Below are positions 27,743-37,500 of a DNA stretch of 49,365 nt, piece after piece. Position numbers and translations under genes: made by a program. Source of the DNA: Fibrobacterales bacterium (lineage in GTDB: Bacteria > Fibrobacterota > Fibrobacteria > Fibrobacterales > CADBQJ01); contig JAGCEZ010000093.1 of NCBI GenBank assembly GCA_017650365.1, forward strand, positions 1 through 49,365, written 5' to 3'. Below the pieces are notes generated by a model. It did not search any database and was not told where the DNA came from. It saw nothing but the letters and a program-made list of their open reading frames with translations. Numbering within the stretch: position 1 is the first letter of the stretch; every line of letters begins with the position of its first letter.

Positions 27743-29449
27743 TTGAAGGTCACCAATTTCTTCGTCCAGACCCTGCGCGAGGCGCCCGCCGACGCCCAGC
27801 TCCCCAGCCACGCCCTGCTCCTGCGCGGCGGCTACGTCAAGCCCCTCTCCACGGGCGTTTTCTCCATTTTCCCGATGGGCAAGCGCTCGCTCATGAAGAT
27901 CGAGAACATCATCCGCGAGGAGATGGACGCCGTGGGCGGGCTCGAAGTCGAGCTTCCGCTCGTGCAGACCGCCGACCTCTGGCGCGAATCGGGCCGCTAC
28001 TCCGCCATCGGCGAGGAGCTCCTCCGCTTCCGCGACCGCAACCAGCACGAGATGGTTCTGGCGATGACGCACGAGGAGGCGGTGACCGACCTCGCCCGCA
28101 GCGCCCTCTCCTCCTGGCGACAGCTCCCCTTCATGCTCTACCAGTTCCAGCTGAAGTACCGCGACGAGGCGCGCGCCCGCGGCGGCCTGATCCGCGTGCG
28201 CGAGTTCACGATGAAGGACGCCTACTCCTTCCACGCCACGCAGGAGGATCTCGACGAGTACTACGAAAAGGTCCGCGCGGCCTACGTGCGGATCTTCGAG
28301 CGCGTCGGCATCGAGCCGGTCGTCGTCCAGTCCGACACGGGCATCATGGGCGGCAAGCAGGCGCACGAGTTCATGCTCGAAAGCCCCTTCGGCGAGGACT
28401 ACCTGATCCTCTGCCGCCGCTGCGACTACCAGGCCAACGGCGAGATCGCGAAGTTCGCGCGCGAGGAGCTCCCCGAAGAGCCCCTGCCGCTCGAGAAGGT
28501 CGCCACTCCGGAAAGCGAATCGATCGAGGAGGTCTCGAAGTTCCTCGGGATCGAACCGAAGAAGACGATGAAGGCCGTCTTCTACGACTGCGCGGGCAAG
28601 CTCGTCGCGGTCCTGGTGCGCGGCGACCTCGAGGTCAGCGAGACCAAGATCCGGAACTTCCTCCACTCCGGCGACCTGGTCGCCGCCGGCTCCGACCTCA
28701 TCGAGGCCGCGGGCATGGTCCCCGGGTTCGCGGGCCCCGTCGGCGCGCTCGACAGGATCAAGGCCGCCGGCGCGCGCCTGCTCGTGGACGAGTCGGTCGC
28801 GAAGGCCGCGAACCTCGTCACCGGCGCGAACGAAGCGGGCTTCCACCTGAAGAACTGCAACTGGAAGCGCGACTTCGACGGCGAGCTCGGCGACTTCGCG
28901 CAGGCCGACACCGGCTGCGCCTGCCCGCACTGCGGCGAGAAGCTCGAGGCGGTGCGCGGCATCGAGATCGGGAACATCTTCAAGCTCGGCACGAAGTTCT
29001 CGCAGTCGATGGGCGCGGTCTTCCAGGACGAGGACGGGAACCGCAAGCCCGCCGTGATGGGCTGCTACGGCATCGGCGTCGGTCGCCTGCTCGCCTCGGT
29101 GGTCGAAGCGCACCACGACGACTTCGGGATCCTCTGGCCCAAGGAAGTGGCCCCGTTCCAGGTGGAGATCGTCTCGATCGGGCAGGACGCCGCCGTGCTC
29201 GAGGCCGCGAAGAAGCTCCACGACGAGCTCGAAGCCGCGGGCTGGGAAGTATTGTGGGACGACCGCGACGAACGCCCCGGCGTGAAGTTCAAGGACGCCG
29301 ACCTCTGGGGCGCACCCGTGCGCGTCTCCGTGGGCGCCAAGGCCCTCGCCTCCGGCTCGGTGGAGTGGAAGCTCCGCTCCGAGAAGGAGTTCAGGCTGGT
29401 CGCGCTCGACGCCGTGGAGGCCGAGCTGAAGGCCTTCTGGGGCCGGTAA
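27743..29449 (+). CDS. proS: Prolyl-tRNA synthetase (bacterial type with INS editing domain)
   Basis: ProRS charges tRNA(Pro). The 568-residue length and motifs fit the bacterial form: LPSHALLLRGGYVKPLSTGVFS, motif 2 region LKYRDEARARGGLIRVREFTMKDAYSFH, an inserted editing domain (about 225-400; EVSKFLGIEPKKTMKAVFY) and the C-terminal anticodon domain (WEVLWDDRDERPGVKFKDADL). The TTG at 27743 is preferred: GGAGG lies 6 nt upstream and KVTNFFVQTLREAPADA is the family N-terminus, while the ATG at 27698 is upstream of the predicted transcription start. ybaK, which clears Cys-tRNA(Pro), is 1.2 kb upstream. A strong terminator follows. Confidence 0.95.
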   Translation: MKVTNFFVQTLREAPADAQLPSHALLLRGGYVKPLSTGVFSIFPMGKRSLMKIENIIREEMDAVGGLEVELPLVQTADLWRESGRYSAIGEELLRFRDRNQHEMVLAMTHEEAVTDLARSALSSWRQLPFMLYQFQLKYRDEARARGGLIRVREFTMKDAYSFHATQEDLDEYYEKVRAAYVRIFERVGIEPVVVQSDTGIMGGKQAHEFMLESPFGEDYLILCRRCDYQANGEIAKFAREELPEEPLPLEKVATPESESIEEVSKFLGIEPKKTMKAVFYDCAGKLVAVLVRGDLEVSETKIRNFLHSGDLVAAGSDLIEAAGMVPGFAGPVGALDRIKAAGARLLVDESVAKAANLVTGANEAGFHLKNCNWKRDFDGELGDFAQADTGCACPHCGEKLEAVRGIEIGNIFKLGTKFSQSMGAVFQDEDGNRKPAVMGCYGIGVGRLLASVVEAHHDDFGILWPKEVAPFQVEIVSIGQDAAVLEAAKKLHDELEAAGWEVLWDDRDERPGVKFKDADLWGAPVRVSVGAKALASGSVEWKLRSEKEFRLVALDAVEAELKAFWGR

Positions 29450-29470
29450 AACGCCCGAAAAAACCGCGGG

Positions 29471-29503
29471 AACGGCGCTTCGGCGCCGTTTTCCTTTTTT
29501 TTT
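29471..29503 (+). terminator. Rho-independent terminator of proS
   Basis: AACGGCGC pairs with GCGCCGTT (29471-29478, 29483-29490) around a stable TTCG tetraloop, and a long T-rich tract follows. It lies 22 nt after the proS stop codon. Confidence 0.93.
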
Positions 29504-29592
29504 CGCCCGTTTTCGCCCCTTCTTTTCCGAATTTTTGCCGAAGAAAGCCCCTTTTTTTGCCCGAATCCCTTTTCGCTTTGGGGTTTCTTTGC

Positions 29593-29598
29593 TAGTAT
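29593..29598 (+). promoter_or_regulatory. -10 element of the Ala/Glu/Pro lipoprotein gene
   Basis: CTAGTAT followed by TTGCG. Predicted start near 29605, leader about 35 nt with AGAGGGAAG before the ATG at 29640. The region upstream is T-rich (29500-29600). Confidence 0.5.
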
Positions 29599-29639
29599 TT
29601 GCGTGTCCACTAAACCAACTCTTTCCAGAGGGAAGTCGT

Positions 29640-29897
29640 ATGAAGACCATGAAGATTGCCGCCCTGATCGCCGCTGCGATGCTCGTTGTTGCTTGCGGTG
29701 GCGCGAAGGCCGCTCCTGAAGCCGCTCCTGCCGAAGCCGCTCCTGCCGCCGAAGCCGCTGCTCCTGCCGAAGAAGCCGCTGCTCCTGCCGAAGAAGCCGC
29801 TCCTGCCGCGGAAGAAGCCGCTGCTCCTGCCGAAGAAGCCGCTGCTCCTGCCGAAGAAGCCGCTGCTCCTGCCGAAGAAGCTCCCGCTGCGGAATAA
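29640..29897 (+). CDS. Small Ala/Glu/Pro-repeat lipoprotein, probably abundant
   Basis: The 85-residue product has a lipobox (AAAMLVVAC, Cys19), and its mature part is almost only AEEAAAP heptads. The sequence is expected to be extended or helical with regular prolines and to span part of the periplasm; no enzyme domain is possible at this size. Codon use is unlike the neighbours: Ala is often GCT and Glu GAA, the pattern of very highly expressed genes. Strong signals surround it (T-rich promoter region, good ribosome-binding site, long terminator stem). A structural role like that of Braun-type lipoproteins is inference only. Confidence 0.82.
   Translation: MKTMKIAALIAAAMLVVACGGAKAAPEAAPAEAAPAAEAAAPAEEAAAPAEEAAPAAEEAAAPAEEAAAPAEEAAAPAEEAPAAE
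29757..29880 (+). repeat. 21-nt tandem repeat encoding AAPAEEA heptads
   Basis: Five near-identical copies of a 21-nt unit (GCTGCTCCTGCCGAAGAA plus GCC), one position carrying a variant. The identity at DNA level points to recent expansion by slippage or unequal recombination. Confidence 0.85.
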
Positions 29898-29916
29898 TCA
29901 GGCAATCGCACAGAAA

Positions 29917-29956
29917 AATTCAAAAGGGAAAGCCGTCAGGCTTTCCCTTTTGAATT
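29917..29956. terminator. Long bidirectional terminator stem
   Basis: An 18-bp perfect stem (AATTCAAAAGGGAAAGCC and its complement) closes a GTCA loop. On the minus strand it is followed by TTTTTC, so it suits the dusA-exonuclease transcript; on the plus strand it ends the lipoprotein mRNA. Confidence 0.88.
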
Positions 29957-29993
29957 GCGTTTGAAACGGAACCGATGGAAGACGCGCGAACGT

Positions 29994-30581
29994 TCAGCGG
30001 TATCTCGCGAGCTGGGAGGCGACCCACTTCTCCGCGCCGTCGCGCTTGAGCAGCGTCGCGAGAATCTCCGCGGCGGCGCGGGCGTCGTCGAGCGCGCGGT
30101 GGTGCCGCCCGAGTTCGATCCCGAGAAAACCGCACAGCGCGTCGAGCGAGTGCCTGGGCGATTCGGGGACGAGCGCGCGGCCCATCCGCACGGTGCAGAG
30201 GCGCGGCGTGCGCGCCGGAAGCCCGGGCATTTCGCCGCGGAGCATCCTCCAGTCGAACGAGACGTTGTGCGCGACGAAGACGCGGCCGCGCAGGAGCTCG
30301 GCGACCTTGGGCGCGATCTCCGCGAACGCAGGAGCCCCGGCGACCATCGCGTCGGTGATTCCGGTCAGCCTCGACACCCAGTCGCCGACCGGGCCCGAGG
30401 GACGCACCAGCGAGCCCCACTCCCCGCCGATCTTCCCGTCCTCCATCTGCACGATTCCGATTTCGATCACCGCGCCGGAGCAGGGATTGACGTTGCGCGT
30501 CTCCAGGTCGACGACCGCGAACCGGAGCTTCGCGGGGTCCGTCTCCGGAAAGAGCCCGGACTGCGCCTCAGGGGACGACAT
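29994..30581 (-). CDS. DnaQ-family 3'-5' exonuclease
   Basis: The 195-residue protein is a single DEDDh exonuclease domain. Exo I is FAVVDLETRNVNP (Asp and Glu), Exo II is VFVAHNVSFDWRML (Asp), and Exo III is HHRALDDARAAAEIL (His and Asp), so all catalytic residues are present. It could be a PolIII epsilon-like proofreading or repair exonuclease; it lacks the C-terminal polymerase-binding segment of E. coli DnaQ, so a stand-alone role is more likely. The ATG lies inside the dusA 3' end (14 nt overlap), giving a coupled dusA-exonuclease operon ending at the stem at 29917. Confidence 0.9.
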   Translation of the reverse strand: MSSPEAQSGLFPETDPAKLRFAVVDLETRNVNPCSGAVIEIGIVQMEDGKIGGEWGSLVRPSGPVGDWVSRLTGITDAMVAGAPAFAEIAPKVAELLRGRVFVAHNVSFDWRMLRGEMPGLPARTPRLCTVRMGRALVPESPRHSLDALCGFLGIELGRHHRALDDARAAAEILATLLKRDGAEKWVASQLARYR

Positions 30582-31560
30582 GGCGCAGCGCCTCCTCGAT
30601 CGTTTCGATTCCGGCGCCCGGGCGGTTCGCGCCCTCGATCAGGGTTCTGCGCCATTGGCGCGCCCCGTCGCGGCCGCGGAACAGCCCGAGCAGGTGGCGC
30701 GCCATCCAGCGCAGGCGCTCGCCGCGGGCCAGCTGGCTTTCCACGTAGGGATACCAGGCGCGCACCGCCTCCTCCTGCGTCTTCGGGAGCGAGGCCGACG
30801 ACGCGGCGTCGCCGAAGATCTCCTCGTCCGCGCCGCGGAGGATCCAGAGGTTCTCGTAGGCGGCGCGCCCGATCATGACGCCGTCCACGCGCGCGAGATG
30901 CTCTTTGGCCCTCTCCAGGCTCTCCACGCCGCCGTTCAGGACCACGGTCCAGTCCGGATGGGCCTCCTTGAGCTCGTAGACGCGTTCGGGCAGCAGAGGG
31001 GGCACCGTGCGGTTCTCGCGCGGCGAAAGCCCCTTGAGCCACGCCTTGCGCGCGTGGACGACCAGGTGGTCGCAGCCCGCGTCCATGACCCGTTCCGCGA
31101 AGGCGTTCAGGAAGGCGTAGGAGTCGTTCCTGTCGATTCCGATGCGCGTCTTCACGCTGACGGGAACCCTGACCGCGCGGACCATCGCCGCCACGCACTT
31201 GGCGACGAGCTCCGGCTCCGCCATCAGGCAGGCGCCCATCTTCCCCGACTGCACGCGGTCCGACGGGCATCCGGCGTTCAGATTGATCTGGTCGTAGCCG
31301 CGCGCCTCGGCGATCTTCGCCGCCTCGGCGAGCGTCTCCGGGTCCGAGCCGCCCAGCTGGACGACGACCGGGCGGTCCGCGGGGGATTCGTCCAGGAAAC
31401 GCGCGGGGGCGGCGTGCAGGAGCGCCTGGTCCACCACCATCTCGGTGTAGAGGGTCGTCCGGCGGGTCAGGAGCCGCGCGAAGCTGCGGTAGTGCCGGTC
31501 GGTCCACTCCAGCATGGGAGCGACGGAGAGGCGACAAAGATGGGGCGATGCGCTCGGCAC
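30568..31560 (-). CDS. dusA: tRNA-dihydrouridine synthase A
   Basis: DusA reduces uridines in the D-loop (positions 20/20a) of tRNA using FMN and NADPH. The 330-residue protein has the subgroup-specific opening LCRLSVAPMLEWTDRHYRSF, the catalytic-Cys motif INLNAGCPSDRVQSGKMGACLM, the substrate-binding VSVKTRIGIDRNDSY, HARKAWLKGLSPRENR, and VVLNGGVESLERAKEHLARVDGVMIGRAAYENLW. The start is taken as GTG at 31560: the family N-terminus fits and a -10 element (CTATATT) lies 12 nt before it with no ribosome-binding site, the same spacing as the other leaderless genes here. It overlaps the exonuclease gene downstream. Confidence 0.93.
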   Translation of the reverse strand: MPSASPHLCRLSVAPMLEWTDRHYRSFARLLTRRTTLYTEMVVDQALLHAAPARFLDESPADRPVVVQLGGSDPETLAEAAKIAEARGYDQINLNAGCPSDRVQSGKMGACLMAEPELVAKCVAAMVRAVRVPVSVKTRIGIDRNDSYAFLNAFAERVMDAGCDHLVVHARKAWLKGLSPRENRTVPPLLPERVYELKEAHPDWTVVLNGGVESLERAKEHLARVDGVMIGRAAYENLWILRGADEEIFGDAASSASLPKTQEEAVRAWYPYVESQLARGERLRWMARHLLGLFRGRDGARQWRRTLIEGANRPGAGIETIEEALRHVVP

Positions 31561-31566
31561 CGCCCC

Positions 31567-31572
31567 AATATA
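31567..31572 (-). promoter_or_regulatory. -10 element of dusA (leaderless, GTG start)
   Basis: Minus strand CTATATT then GGGGCG and GTG; T to start codon 12 nt, no Shine-Dalgarno sequence. It lies within 30 bp of the stop codon of the giant repeat gene. Confidence 0.58.
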
Positions 31573-31589
31573 GCTACTGGCCTCCGGCC

Positions 31590-34500
31590 CTACTTCTTCT
31601 TGCCCTTCTTCTTGGCGGGCGCCTTCTTCGCGGGCGCCTTCTTCGCGTCCTTCTTCTTGTCGTCCTTCTTGTCCGCCTTCGCGTCGGACTTCTTGTCGTC
31701 CTTCTTGTCGGCGGCGGGGGAGGTGGCGCGGATGTCGCCCAGGGCCTGGTAGATCGTGATGTCCACGCGGCCCGGCTTCTTGGAGACGGCCTTTTCCTTG
31801 TCGATGGCGTTGTAGGTGAACCAGTCTTCGCCGTTGAAGCCCTTCTTGGGCGTGTAGACGAAGGAGCCGTCGGAGGCGAACTTCAGCGTGCCGTTCTTGG
31901 GCTGCTGCACGACCGCCGCGTTCTTCGGCTTGTCGCCGTCGGGGTCGGAGTCGTTGGCGAGCACGCCGTTGTCGGCGCCCACGCGCAGCTCCGTGTCCTG
32001 GTCGGTCGTGTAGTAGTCGTTGTTGGCTTCGGGCGGGTCGTTGACGGCGATCACCGTGAACTTCACGTTGGCCGAGCCGGTGGCGCCTTCGGGGTCCTTG
32101 GCGACGAAGGTGACCGTTTCGCTGCCGGCCCACTTGCGGTGCGGCTTTTCGATGGTCGCCTTGCCGGAGTAGTCGATGGTCACCTTCAGCTGCGCGGCGC
32201 CCTTCACGCTCCAGACAAGCTGGCGGACGGGGTTGTCCACGTCGGTCGCGTACTTGGTGAGGTCGATCGGCTTGAACTCCTCGGCGCCCTTGACGGTCTG
32301 GTCCGGGATCTTCGAGAAGACCGGCGGGTCGTTGACGGGCAGCACGCGGAAGCTCACCTTCGTGGAGTCGGCGGCGCCGGCGGGGTCCTTCACGACGAGC
32401 GTCACGGTTTCGTGGCCGTTCCAGTGCTTGTCGGGCGTCGTGACGGTCATGACGCGCTTGGCGTCGAGCTTGATCGTCAGGCGGTTCTTGGGGTCGCCCT
32501 TGGCGCTGCGCACCAGGCTCCACTTCAGCTGCGACTTTTCGTTGTCCACGTCGTCCACGTAGTCGTCGAGGGCGATCGGGGCGAACTTGCCGCCTTCCTG
32601 GATGCTCTGTTCGGAGATGCGGGCGATTTCGGGCTTGTCGTTCACGGCCTCGACTTCGAAGCGGACCTTGGACGAGGCCATGGCGCCTTCGGGGTCGATC
32701 GCGTGGATCCAGACGTCCTGCTTGCCGTTCCAGTGCTTGTTCGGGGTCTTGACCGTCAGCACGCGGTTGGCGTCGAGGTCGAATTCGAGCTCGATGCCGC
32801 CGACGACTTCGCCGTTGGCGTACTTCTTCGCCTTGGGGGCCGGGGCGGCCTTTCCGCCCTTCTTGCCCTTGGCGTTCTTCGCGGGCTTGGCCGCGGGCGC
32901 CGGGGCGGCCTTGGAGAGGTCGTGGTCGGCGAAGACGAAGGTCAGGTCGGCGTTCTTGTGGTCCGCGTCGGAGACGTAGGTGTCGAGCTTGATCGCCTGG
33001 AACTTGGCGCCTTCCTTGATCTTCTGGTCGCCGACGGGCTTGATCGCGGGGGCGTCGTTCACGGCCTCGACCTCGAACTGCAGCGAGATCGTGTCCTTCG
33101 CGCCTTCGGGGTCGCTCACGGTGAGGAGGACGTTTTCCGAGCCGGCCCATTCGCCGTTGGGAGGCGTCACCTTGAGGACGCGCGAGGGGCTGAGCGCCAC
33201 GCGCAGGTCCTTCGTGCCGGCGACGGTCCACTTCAGCTGCGCCTGCTTGTGGTCGGGGTCGGTCACGAACTCGTCCAGCTTGATCTCGGAGAACTGGGTG
33301 TCTTCCTTGATCTTCTGGCCCTTCAGCTTCTTGCGGTCGATCTGCGGCGGGTTGTTGACGGAGCGGACGGTGAACTTCACCGAGACGCTCGCCTTGGCGC
33401 TGTCGGGGTCCATCGCCGTCAGCTTCATGGTCTCGACGCCGTTCCAGTACTTGTCGGGCGTCGCGACGGTCAGGACGCCGTCCTTGCCGACGGTCGCCTT
33501 CAGGTTCTTCAGGCCGGAGACGTCGAACTTCAGCTGCCCGAACGAGTGGTCGGGGTCGCTGGCGTAGTCGGCGAGCTTGATCGCCTGGAACTTCTCGCCT
33601 TCGTTGATCGTCTGCTCCGCGATCGGCTTGATCACGGGCTTGTCGTTCACCGCGAGGACTTCGAAGACCGCGCTCTGCGAGGCGGAGGCGCCCTCGGGGT
33701 CGGTGACGGTGAAGGTCACGGTGCGCTTGCCGTTCCACTGCGCGTGCGGGACCTTGACGGTCGCGTTGCCGTCGGCGCCGACGGTCACGGTCAGGTCGGG
33801 CTTGGCGGAGGGCGCCGGGGCCGGGGCGGCCTTCTTGTCCTTCTTGTCCTTCTTGCCCTTGGCCGGCTTGGCCGCGGGCGCGGCTTCGCCGCCGGAGACC
33901 TTGACGTCCCACTTCAGCTCGCTCTTCTTGTGGTCGGGGTCGGAGACCAGCGTGGCGAGCGGGACCGGCTTGAAGGGGGTGCCTTCCTTGACGGTCTGTC
34001 CGGGGACCGCGCGGAGTTCGGGCGCGTCGTTGACGGACGTGATGGTGTAGTCCACCTTGGCGGTCGCCGTGGCGCCCGCGGGGTCCTTCACGGTCAGCGT
34101 GAAGGTCTCGGGGCCGCCGTGCCAGTACTTGCTGGGGGCGATCACGGTCAGCACGCGCGAGGGGCTCACGGTGGCCTTGAGTTCCTTGCCGCCGGAGACC
34201 GTCCAGACGAGCTGGTTGGCCTTGTTGTCGGGGTCGGTCACGAATTCGTCGAGCTTGACCGGCGCGAAGGGGGTCTTTTCCTTGACGGTCTGGCCCTTGA
34301 GCTTGTCGGAGACGACCGGCGGGTCGTTCACTTCCTGCACGGTCAGGGCGACCACCGCCTGGGCCTTGGCGCCCATGGGGTCGGTCACGGTCAGCTTGAG
34401 GTTCTCGGCGCCGTGCCACTGCTTGTCGGGCACGGTGACGGTCAGCTTGCCGGTCTTGGCGTCGAGCGAGTGCTTCAGCGCCTTGAGGCCGTCCACGCTC

Positions 34501-37500
34501 CACTTCAGCTCGGAGTTCTTGTGGTCGGGGTCGGAGACGTAGGCGTTCAGGTCGATGGCCTCGAACTTGCCGCCTTCCTTGATCGTCTGCGCGGCGATCG
34601 GCTTGATCGCGGGCGCGTCGTTGACCGATTCCACGACGTAGGGGACGGTGGCCGAGGCCTTGCCGCCTTCGGGGTCGGTGACGGTCAGCGTCAGGTCGCA
34701 GGCGCCGTTCCAGTGCTTGTCGGGGGCGACGACCTTCAGTTCGTGCGCGTCGCTCAGCGTGGCCTGCAGGTCGCAGGCGGGCGCGGACGCCTTGGCGCCC
34801 TTCTTGCCCTTGGCCGGGGCCGCGCCGCCCTTGGCCGTCAGCGAGACGTCCCAGGTCAGCTCGGAGTTCTTGTGGTCGGGGTCCTTCACCAGCGCGTCGA
34901 GCTTGGCGACGGCGAAGGGGTTCTTTTCCTTGACGGTCTGGCCCTTGAGCCCGTTGATTTCGGGCAGGTTGTTGACCGAGGAGACAACGTAGGGGATCTC
35001 GGCCTTGGCGACGCCGCCTTCGGGGTCGGTCGCGGTCAGGACGAGGGTCTCTTCCCCGTGCCAGTACTTGTCGGGGACGGCGACCGTCAGGTTGCCTTCG
35101 GAGACGCGGACCTTGAGGGCCTTGTTGCCCGACACGGCGATCTTCAGGCGCCCGAATTCGTGGTCGGGGTCGGAGACGTAGTCGGAGAGCTTGACGGGCT
35201 TGAACTCGCCGCCTTCCTTGATCGTCTGGCCCTTGATCGCCTTGATTTCGGGCAGGTTGTTGATCGAGTTCACCATGTAGGAGAGCTTGGCGGTCGCGGT
35301 CAGGCCGCCCGGGTCGCTCACGCGGAGCGTGAAGTTCTCGGGGGCCTTGCAGTTCCAGAGCTTGTTCGGGATCTTGACCGAGAGCTTGTGGCTCTTGGGG
35401 TCGATGGTCGCCTTGAGCTCCTTGCCGCCTTCGATGCTCCACTTGAGCAGCGAATTCGGATGGTCGGCGTCGGAGACGTATTCGTCGAGGTTGACGTCGG
35501 CGAACGAGCCGCCTTCGTTGATCGTCTGCGCGGCGATCGGCTTGATGACCGGCGGGTCGTTCACTTCGGTCGCTTCGAAGACCGCGCTCTGGGTCGCCTT
35601 GCCGCCTTCGGGGTCGGTGACCGTGAAGACGATGGTGCGCTTGCCGAACCACTGCGGATCGGGGGCCTTGACGACGGCGTTGCCGTCCTTGTCGAGCTCG
35701 ACCGAGAGTTCGCCCTTGGAGGGGACGCCCTTCTTCGGGGCGGGGGCGCCGGTCACCTTGAAGTCCCAGCTCAGTTCGGAGAACTTGTGGTCGGGGTCGG
35801 AGACCAGGGTCGCGAGCGGAACCGGCTTGAACGGGGCGCCTTCCTTGACCTTCTGGTCGGGGATCTTCTTCAGTTCGGGCGGGTTGTTGACCGATTCCAC
35901 GACCAGCGCGACTTCGGCGCTCGCCTTGCCGCCTTCGGGGTCGACGACTTCGATCTTCAGCGTTTCCTCGCCGTGCCAGTACTTGTCGGGAACCGCGAGC
36001 TTCAGCACGCCGGAGGCGGGGGTGAAGGTCGCCTTGATCTGCTTGAGCCCCCAGGTCGGGTTCTGGGGCCAGGTCAGCTGGTTGTACTTGTGGTCGAGGT
36101 CGGAGACGAGGTCCTTCAGCGGGATGTCGGCGAAGGAGCCGCCTTCCTTGATGGTCTGGCCCTTGATTTCCTTGAGCACGGGCGCGTCGTTCACGCTCAG
36201 CACCGTGAAGGAGACTTCGGTCGAGGCCGAGCCGCCTTCGGGGTCGGTCGCGGTCAGCTTGAACTTCTCGGCCGGGCCGTTCCAGTTGACGTCGGGGATC
36301 TTCACCGTCGCGACGCGGTCCTTGCCGATTTCCATCTTCAGGTTCTTGCCGCCGGTCACCGTCCACTTCAGCTTGTCCTTGGGGTGGTCGGGGTCGTTGA
36401 CGAAGTCGTCCAGCGCGATGGTCTGGAAGGTCTCCTTTTCCTTGATCGTCTGGTCGGGGATCTTCTTCGCGAAGACGGGCAGGTCGTTGACCGATTCCAC
36501 TTCGAAGCGTTCGGTCGCCTTGGCGGAGGCGCCTTCGGGGTCGGTCACCTTGAAGGTGATCTCGGCGGCGCCGTGCCAGTGCTTGTCGGGGATCGCGATC
36601 GTCGCGACGCGGTTCGCGTCGACCTTGACCTCGAGGTCGCCCTCGGACGAGCCGGGAAGCTTCTTGACTTCGAATTCCCAGGCCAGGTCCTTGTAGGCGT
36701 GGTCCACGTCCTTGGAGATCTTGTCCAGCGCGATGGTCTGGAAGGCCTGCTTTTCCTTGATCTTCTGGCCCTTCAGCCCGGAGATGACGGGCGCGTCGTT
36801 CACCGATTCCACGGTGAGCGCGACCTGCGCGGTCGCCTTGGCGCCTTCGGGGTCGGCCACGGTGATCGTCAGCGTCTCGGCGCCGTTCCAGTGGGCGTCG
36901 GGCGCGGTGACCTGCAGGACGCCGGCGGCGTTCTTCACGCGCAGGTCCTTCAGGCCGGAGAGGGAGACCGTCAGCTTGTTGAAGGCGTGGTCGGGGTCGG
37001 AGACGAACTGCTTGAGGTCGACGTCGGCGAACTTGCCGCCTTCGCGGATCGTCTGCCCGGCGATCTCCTTGATCACGGGCGGGTCGTTCACGCTGAGCAC
37101 CGCGAAGCGGGCGGTCGTGACGGCCTTGGCGCCTTCGGGGTCGGTCACGGTGATGTTGAAGGTCTCGGCCGGGCCGTTCCAGTAGGTGTCGGGAATGACG
37201 ACGCGGGCCACGCGGTCCTTGTCGATCTCGAACTTCAGCCCCTTGCCGCCGGTCACCGTCCACTTCAGCTGTTCCTTGGCGTGGTCGGGGTCTTCGACGT
37301 AGTCGTCGAGCTGGATCTCCTTGAAGGTCTCCTTTTCCTTGATCGTCTGGTCGGCGATCTTCTTGACGAGCTTGGGCGCGTCGTTCACGCTCTGCACCGC
37401 GAACTTGCTCTTGTGGCTCACCGAGGCGCCGTCGGCGTCGGTCGCGGTGAAGGTCACTTCCGCCGCGCCGTTCCAGAGCTGGCTCGGGATCTTGATCGTC

